Position numbers and translations under genes: made by a program. 64,000 nt of DNA from Pseudomonas sp. PICF141 (GTDB lineage Bacteria; Pseudomonadota; Gammaproteobacteria; Pseudomonadales; Pseudomonadaceae). Shown here piece after piece: positions 52,579-61,600 of this stretch. Each line of letters starts with the position of its first letter. Position 1 is the first letter of the stretch. The notes under the pieces are model-generated. The model saw only the letters and a program-made list of their open reading frames with translations, was not told the origin of the DNA and searched no databases. The stretch spans positions 33,451 through 97,450 of the forward strand of contig NZ_MUNM01000052.1 of NCBI RefSeq assembly GCF_002286815.1, written 5' to 3'.

Positions 52579-55500
52579 ATGAGCGGACTCCAAGGTTTTC
52601 GTATTTCGCCGCAACAGGCCTCTGTATACCCCCACATCAACGGCGCGGCTGAACACCCCTTCAGTTGCCATTTGCAATGGTCACTGTGCCAACCGGTGGA
52701 TCTGGATGCGCTGAACAACCGTCTGCTGGCGCTGATAGCCGACAGTGAAATCTTGCGCACACGCCTGATGCCGGTGCCAGGTTTGCGCCACCCGGTACAG
52801 GTGATTCACGACACCGGCGCGTTGCCTGCGGCGGTGCAGGATCTGCGTGAGCACAACCTCGCCGATCAGGACGCCACACTGGCCAGCCTTGCCGCACAGC
52901 CCCGTGACTGGACGACGCCACTGTCCGTGACGCTGGTGCGACTGTCGGACGAACAGTCGGTGCTGGACCTGGCCGCCGTCAGCAGCCACTTCGACCTCGC
53001 CAGCCTGCAACTGCTGGCCGCTGCGCTGCTGCAAGACGCTACCCCGGATCTGGCCGAAGCGCTGCAGTATGCCGATTACGCCGAGTGGCGCTGGAGCCTG
53101 ACAGAAGACGAGCCGAACCATCCCGGCGTGAACTTCTGGAAACCGCTGAGCGAAACCGAACAGCCGGCCTTGCAGCTGTCGCTTGAATCCAGCAGCGGCG
53201 ACGGGTTTGCCCCGGCGCGAGTGGATCTGGCCTTGCCCGCCGACCTCGCCCGCCACCCGGCCCTGACCTCGAACCTGATGCTGACCGCCTGGGCCGCCGT
53301 CCTCGGGCGCCTGGCCGGTCAGCAGCAAGTTCCAATCACCCTGGTCCATGAAAGCCGCGGCCCGGAACTGGAAAGCGCGTTGGGCTTGTTCGAGCAGTGC
53401 CTGCCGGTGCGCATCGATCTGGATGGCCAGGCGACGCTGCAAGAGCAAAGCCAACATGTCGCGGCCATGGTCGAGCGTACGGTTGGCTGGCAGGACTATT
53501 ACACCCAGGACCTCAATGGCGGTTACGCCTTTGCCTGGCGTTCGGGCGATGCCCGGGAACATTTTGCCAGCGCCGTAATGAACCCGGCGAAGGCCTGCCT
53601 GAACGTCCGTCAATTGCCCGACAGCCTGTACGCCCATGTGGTTTACGACTGCCATGCATTAAGCGCCGACGCGGCGGCCTGCCTCGCCGAACAATGGCTG
53701 CAACTGTTGCTGGGCGCACTGGCCGAGCCGCCGCAAGCCTGGGCTCATCTGCCACTGAGCGGGCCGTTGCAAGCGCAGATTATCGACGCCCGACCGAACC
53801 TGCCGCTGATCGAACCGGTGACGTTGGTCGAGCTGATCGCCCGTCAGGTTCAGCGGCAGCCGAACGCCATCGCCCTCAGCGACAAGGACGGCGACTTGAG
53901 TTACGCCCGCCTCGATGCCTGCGCCACGCATCTGGCTCATCAACTGGTGGCGGCCGGTATCGGTGCAGGCGTGCCCGTAGGCATTCTGTTCGCCCGCAGC
54001 AACGCCGCCATTGTCGCCATGCTTGCGGTGTTGAAAGCCGGGGGCGCTTACGTACCGGTTGATCCGACCTACCCGGCGGATCGTCGCGCCTACATGCTCG
54101 CCGACAGCGCCATTGCGCACATCGTGGTCAGCGCGGAGTTAGCCGACAGCGTGCCCGCCACACTGCAACGCTTCGTGCTCGACGACCTGACGGCGCCCGA
54201 GTCCAGCGACCTGCCACCACTGCCCTTGCCAGGCGCGGACGACCTGGCGTATCTGATTTACACCTCAGGTTCCACCGGCGCACCGAAAGCCGTGGAAATC
54301 AGCCACAGTGCGTTGAGCTTCTCCACCCAGGTGCGCATGGCCTCCTATGAGACGCCGGTGCGCGCTTATTTGTTGTTGTCCTCGTTTGCCTTCGACAGCT
54401 CGGTCGCCGGGATTTTCTGGACACTGGCCCAGGGCGGGCGTCTGGTATTGCCGGCGACCGGCGAAGAACTGGAGATGTCCCGTCTGGCCCAGTTGATTGC
54501 CCGGCATCGGGTCAGTCACGGTCTGTCGCTGCCGTCGCTCTATCAAGCCCTGCTCGATCCACTGCAACGCGCCGAAAGTACCGACAGCCTCGAGTGCTGG
54601 ATTGTTGCCGGTGAAGCCTGCCCGCCGTCGTTGATCGCCCAGCACAGCAAGACCTTGCCGAAGGCGCGACTGGTGAACGAATACGGCCCCACCGAAGCCA
54701 CGGTCTGGGCCACTTATGAAGTGCTGGACCCGAGCCGGACATTGACCATTGGCCGGCCGATTGCCGGCATGGATCTGCGTGTGCTGAACGAACACGGCAT
54801 CAGCAGCGGCATCGGCGAACCGGGGGAAATCGTTCTCGCCGGCCCGACCCTGGCCCGCGGTTATCGCAACAAACCCGAAGAAACCGCCAAAGCCTTCGTC
54901 ACGCTCGCCGACGGCACCCGCGCCTACTGCACCGGCGACCTGGCCTGCTGGCTGGCGGACGGGCGCCTGGCATTCCTCGGCCGCAAAGACCATCAGGTCA
55001 AGTTGCGCGGCTACCGCATCGAACTCGGGGAAATCGAGCGTCAACTGTGCAGCCACAGCGACGTGCGCGAAGCCGCGGTGATCGTGCAAGAACACGCCGC
55101 CGGCAAGCGTCTGCTGGCTTACATCGTGGCCGCCCATGGTTATGCGCCGGACTCGGAAGCGATCAAGCGTTTCCTCGGTGAACGCCTGCCCTCGTACATG
55201 GTGCCGGCCCGGGTGCTGACCCTGACGACGTTCCCGCGCACCCCCAACGGCAAGCTCGACACTCGCCAGTTGCCCGACCCGGATCAGTTCGACGAAAGCG
55301 CCCACGTGGCGCCGCGCAATGCAATGGAAACCTCCCTGCAAGCCATCGTCGCCAAGGTCCTGAAACTGCCGACCGTGAGCGTCACCGAGAACTTTTTCGC
55401 CATTGGCGGCGATTCGATCCTGAGCCTGCAAGTGGTGGCCCAGGCCCACGAGCAAGGCATCGCGCTCTCGGCCAAGCATGTCTTCGAGCACCAGACCATC

Positions 55501-55641
55501 GCCGCCATGGCTGAAGTCGCCCAGCCCGTGACCGCCAACCGTGCGCAGCCTGAAGCCCAGAGCACCGAGTTCAGCGCCTCGGGCCTGTCCGATGACGAGA
55601 TGCGGGCGCTGATGGCTGAACTCGACGAGAACGAATTTTGA
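52579..55641 (+). CDS. NRPS, interface(C-like)-A-T, probably histidine
   Basis: A 1020-residue protein. Residues 1-430 are condensation-like, but the HHxxxDG motif is replaced by SSHFDLAS at 135-142, so it cannot condense in the usual way and fits an interface domain that recruits a hydroxylase. Residues 445-920 are an adenylation domain (LIYTSGSTGAPK, NEYGPTEATVW, TGDLACW, NGKLD). By aligning its core motifs by eye I read the specificity residues as D-S-A-S-I-A-E-V-W-K, similar to histidine codes (bacitracin type D-S-x-x-x-A-E-V-x-K). The carrier serine is S946 in GGDSILSL. The start is the ATG at 52579. The upstream protein supplies the C domain. Confidence 0.85.
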   Translation: MSGLQGFRISPQQASVYPHINGAAEHPFSCHLQWSLCQPVDLDALNNRLLALIADSEILRTRLMPVPGLRHPVQVIHDTGALPAAVQDLREHNLADQDATLASLAAQPRDWTTPLSVTLVRLSDEQSVLDLAAVSSHFDLASLQLLAAALLQDATPDLAEALQYADYAEWRWSLTEDEPNHPGVNFWKPLSETEQPALQLSLESSSGDGFAPARVDLALPADLARHPALTSNLMLTAWAAVLGRLAGQQQVPITLVHESRGPELESALGLFEQCLPVRIDLDGQATLQEQSQHVAAMVERTVGWQDYYTQDLNGGYAFAWRSGDAREHFASAVMNPAKACLNVRQLPDSLYAHVVYDCHALSADAAACLAEQWLQLLLGALAEPPQAWAHLPLSGPLQAQIIDARPNLPLIEPVTLVELIARQVQRQPNAIALSDKDGDLSYARLDACATHLAHQLVAAGIGAGVPVGILFARSNAAIVAMLAVLKAGGAYVPVDPTYPADRRAYMLADSAIAHIVVSAELADSVPATLQRFVLDDLTAPESSDLPPLPLPGADDLAYLIYTSGSTGAPKAVEISHSALSFSTQVRMASYETPVRAYLLLSSFAFDSSVAGIFWTLAQGGRLVLPATGEELEMSRLAQLIARHRVSHGLSLPSLYQALLDPLQRAESTDSLECWIVAGEACPPSLIAQHSKTLPKARLVNEYGPTEATVWATYEVLDPSRTLTIGRPIAGMDLRVLNEHGISSGIGEPGEIVLAGPTLARGYRNKPEETAKAFVTLADGTRAYCTGDLACWLADGRLAFLGRKDHQVKLRGYRIELGEIERQLCSHSDVREAAVIVQEHAAGKRLLAYIVAAHGYAPDSEAIKRFLGERLPSYMVPARVLTLTTFPRTPNGKLDTRQLPDPDQFDESAHVAPRNAMETSLQAIVAKVLKLPTVSVTENFFAIGGDSILSLQVVAQAHEQGIALSAKHVFEHQTIAAMAEVAQPVTANRAQPEAQSTEFSASGLSDDEMRALMAELDENEF

Positions 55642-55693
55642 TCGGCTGCCCACCTCGCCACATCGTCGCCCCTTTTTTTGCAGGACGTTTTCA

Positions 55694-58600
55694 ATGACCA
55701 CCGAAAAAACCAGCAGCAATCCGATCGAAGACATTTACCCGCTGTCGCCGTTGCAGCAAGGGATGCTGTTCCACTCCCTGCTGCACGAAGATTCCGGTGT
55801 GTACCTGATGCAGGATCGCTACCGAATCGGCGGTGCCATTGATGAAGTGGCGTTCCTTGAGTCCTGGCGTCAGGTGGTGGCGCTGCACCCTTCCTTGCGC
55901 GCCAGTTTTCAGTGGAAAACCCAGAAGCAACCGGTGCAGGTGATCCATCGCGAGGTCAAGGTGCCGCTGGACACCCTCGACCTGCGCGGGCTCGCTGCGC
56001 ACGAACAGGAAGCGCGGATTCGCACGCTGCTGGAAGACGAGCAGAAGGTCGGCTTCAACCTGTCGAAGCCGCCGCTGATTCGCTTCCGCCTGGTGCGGCT
56101 GGCCGATGAGTCCTACGAATTCATCCGCAGCTTCCACCACATCCTGATGGATGCCTGGTGTATTTCCCTGGTGACCGTGGACTTCCTCAAAGTCTACGAA
56201 GCGCTGTGCAACGATCGCACACCCGAACTCAAGAGCCCCCGGCCGTTCCGCGATTACATCCAGTGGCTGCAACGCCAGGATGCCGGCAAGGCCGAACAGT
56301 TCTGGCGCGGCCAGTTGCAAGGGCTGAATGCACCCACGCCCCTGACCGTCGATAACGGCGTGGCCCGTGATCGCTACACCGACGCGGTGCTGGTGGACGA
56401 TCAATTGGTTCACCTGAACGAGCAGGAAACCCAGGCGCTGGCCGCGTTCTGCCGTAGCCGCCGAATCACCCCGAACACGTTTTTCCAGGGGGTCTGGTCG
56501 TTGCTGCTGTCGCGCTATAGCGGTCAACGGGACGTGCTGTTTGGCGTGACCGTGGCCGGGCGTCCGGCGGAGCTGACCGGCGTGGCAGAGATGATCGGTC
56601 TGTTCATCAATACCCTGCCGCTGCGGGTGTCGGTGGATCCCGAAGCATCGCTTGGCCAGTGGCTGAGCGCGCTGCAAGGGCTGAACGTCGACATGCGTGA
56701 TTTTGAACACACGCCGCTGACCGACATCCAGGGCTGGAGCGATTTCCCCCGCGGCGAAACCCTGTTCGACAGCATCCTGGTGTTCGAAAACGCCCCGATC
56801 GACGAGCAGATTCTGGAAGGTGGATTCCAGTTCAGCCTCGAAGGCATGGATCACAGCGTGCATACCCACTACGGTTTGACCGTGGTGATCTTGCCCGGCG
56901 AGCAGCTGGGCATTCGCGTGTCCTACGACCGCGAGCGTTTCGAGGCGTCGACCATCCAGCGTTTGCTCGGCCATATCGCCAGCCTGGTGCGCGGCATGCT
57001 GGCCGCACCGGACGCGTCGCTGGGCAGTTTCGAGCTACTGGCTGTCGATGAGCGCCAGCAACTGTTGAGCGAGTGGGCCGTCAACCCTCACGACTTCCCG
57101 CTGGAGCAAAGTTACGCCGAACTGTTTGCCGCCCAAGTCGCCCAACGCGGCGGGCAGATTGCCGCGATCTGCGACGGTGAATCCCTGACCTACGCCGAGC
57201 TGGATCAGCGAGCCACTCGCCTGGCGCACGCCTTGCGCGACGCTGGTGCCGGTGAAGGTCAATTGGTCGCGCTGGTTGCCCCCCGTGGTCTGGCGCTGTT
57301 GACCATGATGATTGCCGTGTTCAAGGCTGGCGCCGCGATGCTGCCGCTTGAAGTCAATCATCCGCCGGAGCGCCTGCGGGAAATCCTCAGCCTGTCCCGG
57401 GCACCGTTGCTGATAGCCAGCGAAGGTTGCAATGCCCTGCTCGATCAGTTGCTCAGCGGCCTCGATCAGGCGCCCAAAGCCTTGTTGGCCGAAGCCTGCT
57501 GGACGTCCGGCAATGAAGCGCCGTTGCCACTGCTCGGCGGCCCGGACAGCCTGGCCTACGTGCTGTTCACCTCGGGTTCGACCGGTACGCCCAAAGGCGT
57601 GATGATCGAACAACGGGGCATGCTCAATAACATCTTCGGCAAAGTGCCGGCCCTGGGGCTGAACGCCGAAGACCGGATTCCACAGACCGCGTCGGTGGCC
57701 TTCGACATTTGTGTGTGGCAGTTCCTCGCCGCGCCAGTACTGGGCGCCACGGTGCACATCCTGCCGGACGACGTGGCGCACGACCCGCAACGCCTGCTGC
57801 AAGTGATCGCCAGCGAACGCCTCAACGTACTGGAAATTGTCCCAAGCCTGATGCGCACGCTACTCGCGCTGTGCCCGTGCGACCTGCAACTGCCCGACCT
57901 GCGCTGGGTGCTGCCCACCGGTGAAGCCCTGCCGCCGACCGTGGCCCGGGACTGGTTTGCGCGTTTCCCCGACATCGCCTTGATGAACGCCTACGGTCCG
58001 GCCGAATGCGCCGACGACGTGGCTTTCCAGCCGATCTTCGAAGCGCCGGACGTCAACGTCAACCACATGCCCATCGGCCAGCCGACCGCCAATAACCGTC
58101 TGTATGTGCTGGACGAATCCTTGCGGCCGGTGCCCGTTGGCGTTGCCGGGGAAATCTGTGTCGGTGGCGTCGGCGTCGGTCGCGGCTACCTGCACGATCC
58201 GCAGCGCACCGCTGATGCGTTCATCGACCATCCTCAGCTAGAAGGTCGCCTGTACCGCACCGGCGACCTCGGGCGCTGGCGTGCCGATGGCGTGATCGAA
58301 TACCTCGGCCGCCGCGACCAGCAGGTGAAATTGCGTGGGCACCGGATCGAACTGACCGAAATCGAACACCGTCTGGCGCAGCACCCGAATGTGCGCGAAG
58401 CCGCGGTATTGCTGCGGGAAAACAGCGTCGGCGAAGCCTGGCTGGTGGCCTATTGGTCGGCCCACGACGACAGCGTGGGCAGCGACGGACTCAACGAACA
58501 CCTGCGCGCACAATTGCCGCCCTACATGGTCCCGGCCGCATTCGTGTGCCTTGAGCGTTTGCCGCTGAACAACAATGGCAAGGTCGATCGCAAGGCGCTG

Positions 58601-61600
58601 GCCGCCCAGGAACTGGACTGGCAGGCCGACACCCTGGAAAGCATCGCGCCGCGCAATGAACTGGAAACCGCCGTGGCGAACGTCTGGGCCAACGTCCTGG
58701 GGCGCGACACGGTGGGCGTGGAAGACAACTTCTTCATCCTCGGCGGGCACTCGCTGCTGGCCACCCAGATCGTTGCGCGCCTGCGCAGCCATTTCAAACT
58801 CGACTTGCCGTTGCGAGTGCTGTTCGAACAACCGACAGTGGCACTGCTGGCCGTCGCCATCGCCGCCCGCCAGGCCGATGCCGCTGCACCGCAAGCCGCC
58901 ATGATCAGCGCGCCGAAAGCCCAGCCGCGACCGGCGCTGCTGCCGCTGTCGTTCTCGCAACAGCGCCTGTGGTTCATCGAGCAACTGACACCCGGCACGA
59001 CGCTGTTCAACATCCCGTTCGCCCTGCACCTCAAAGGTGAGCTCAACGTCCAGGCGCTGCACGCCAGCCTGAATGACTTGCTGGTGCGGCATGAAATCCT
59101 GCGCACCGGCATCCGCAGCACCGGCGGCGCACCCAGCCAGCACATCAGTGAATCGCTGAACATTGCATTGCCGTTCGAAGATTTGTCGGGTTTGGCCGCC
59201 ACGGCTCGCGAAGGGGCGCAGTTCAACGCGTTGCAAGAAACCTTCGAGCAACCGTTCGACCTGACCTCGCCGCCGTTGCTGCGTGCGCGATTGCTGCGTG
59301 TCGCACCGGGTGAACACGTACTGGGCATCGCCCTGCATCACCTGGTCTCGGACGCCTGGTCAGCGACCATCGCCCTGCGCGAACTGGCCCTGGGTTATGA
59401 AGCCCGTTGCAACGGCGCCCCCGCCGAACTGCCGGCCTTGCCCGTGCAATACGCCGACTTCGCCCTGTGGCAGCGCGAGCACCTGCAAGGTGCCGAACTC
59501 AAGCGCCAACTCGATTACTGGACCACCACCCTGGACCGTCGCAACAGCGAAGGCAGCCCGTTGCTGGCCCTGCCCACCGACTATCCGCGGCCCTCGGTGC
59601 AGACCTACCGCGCCGGGATCGTGCAGCGTGAACTCAGCGCCGACCTCAGTGCCCGGGTGCAAGCCTTTGCCAGCCGTCTGGGCACCACACCGTTCACCGT
59701 GTTGTTCGCCGGGTTCGCGGTGTTGATGCACCGTTTGAGTGGCGATGCCACGGTGCTGATCGGCACCCCGGTCACCCATCGTGAACAACCGGGTACCGAA
59801 GGCCTGCTCGGCATTTTGCTGAACAATTTGGCGATCCGTGCCGACTTTGAGCCGCACGCGGATTTCACCGCGCTGGTGGGTCAGGTAGCCACACGTCTGC
59901 GCGAGGGTTTGCAGCATCAAGACCTGCCGTTCGAGCAATTGGTCGACAGCCTGCAACTGCCCCGCAGCCTCAGCCATGCACCGCTGTATCAAGTGATGGT
60001 CGCGCAGCAATTGGCCATGGAGTCGCGCTTGCGCTTTCCAGGGCTGGAATTCGAAGCGCTGGAGACCCCGCTCAAGCACTCCGAATGCGATCTGGATCTG
60101 CACGTGCTGTGCCCGGCCAATGCGCCGATTCAACTGGAGTTGATGTTTGCGCTGGACCTGTTCGCCGCCGACAGCGCCCGTCAGACCCTCGCTCGCCTGG
60201 AGCACTTGCTCGAACACATGCTCGCCGAACCGCAACGCCCGGTGGCCGCCCTGCCGCTGCTGATGGCCGCGGAATGGCAGCGCACCGTGGTCGAGTGGAA
60301 CCGCACCGAGATGGAGGTGCCGCAGCACCTGACCTTCGCCCAGCTGTTTGAACAGCAGGCCGAGCGCACCCCGGATCGCGATGCGTTGTGCTTCGAAGGC
60401 CAAAGCCTGAGCTACGCCGAACTGAACCGTCGAGCCAACCAGGTGGCGCATTACCTGCGCAGTCGCGGCGTGGTCGCCAATCGCCCGGTGGCGCTGTGTG
60501 TCGAGCGTTCGCTGGAGTTGTTGATCGGTTTGCTGGGCATTCTCAAATCCGGTGGCGCCTATGTGCCGCTGGACCCGACCTACCCGGTGGATCGTCTGGC
60601 GTACATGCTTGAAGACGCGCAGCCGGCGCTGCTCCTCGGTCAGCAGGGTTTGCTGGAGCAATTGGGTGCCGAACTGCCGCGTCTGCGCCTGGACAGCGAC
60701 GCTGCCCTGTTCGCCGATCAGCCAGACAACAACCTCGCGCCGCTGGCCGGGCCTGATGATCTGGCGTACATCATGTACACCTCCGGCTCGACCGGTAAGC
60801 CCAAGGGCACCCTGGTCACCAACGGCTCGGTGGTCAATCTGGCGTGGGCGCGCATCCATGGCCTGTATCGGCGCTATACCGATCAGCCGATGCGCACCAG
60901 CTTCAACTATTCGTTTGCCTTCGACAGCTCAGTCGCCGAGCTCATCCTGCTGCTCGATGGCCATAGCTTGTACCTGACCCCGGAAGAGGTGCGCTACGAC
61001 CCCGAGGCCCTGGCGCAGTTTTTCCGTGAAACCCGTCTGCAAGCCTTCGAGTGCACCCCGGCGCAGCTCAAGGCCTTGCTTGAAAGCGACGGCGTACGCC
61101 GTGGCGAGGTGTACCTGCCGCGCTTCGTGCTGTTTGGTGGCGACGCGGTGGATGCACAACTTTGGCAGCGTCTGCCATCGATTGCCGGCAGCCGCTTCTT
61201 CAACACCTACGGCCCGACCGAATGCACCGTGGATGCAACCGGTTGTGCGGTGGATGACTTCCCGGCACGCCCGATCATCGGGCGGCCGATCGCCAACGTG
61301 CGCACCTACGTGCTCGATGCTTTTCTCAATCCGATGCCGGTCGGCGTTCCGGGGGAACTGCACATCGGCGGTGCCGGCGTAACCCTTGGCTACCTCAACC
61401 GCGCCGAGCAGAGCGCGAAGGTATTCATCGACGATCCATTCTCGCCGCTGGCGAATGCGCGCATGTACAAGTCCGGCGACCTGGTGCGCTGGCTACCCGA
61501 CGGCCAGCTCGAATACCTGGGGCGCATGGACCATCAGGTGAAAATCCGTGGTTTCCGCGTCGAGCTGGGCGAAATCGAAGCCTTGATCGGTGCCCAGCCG

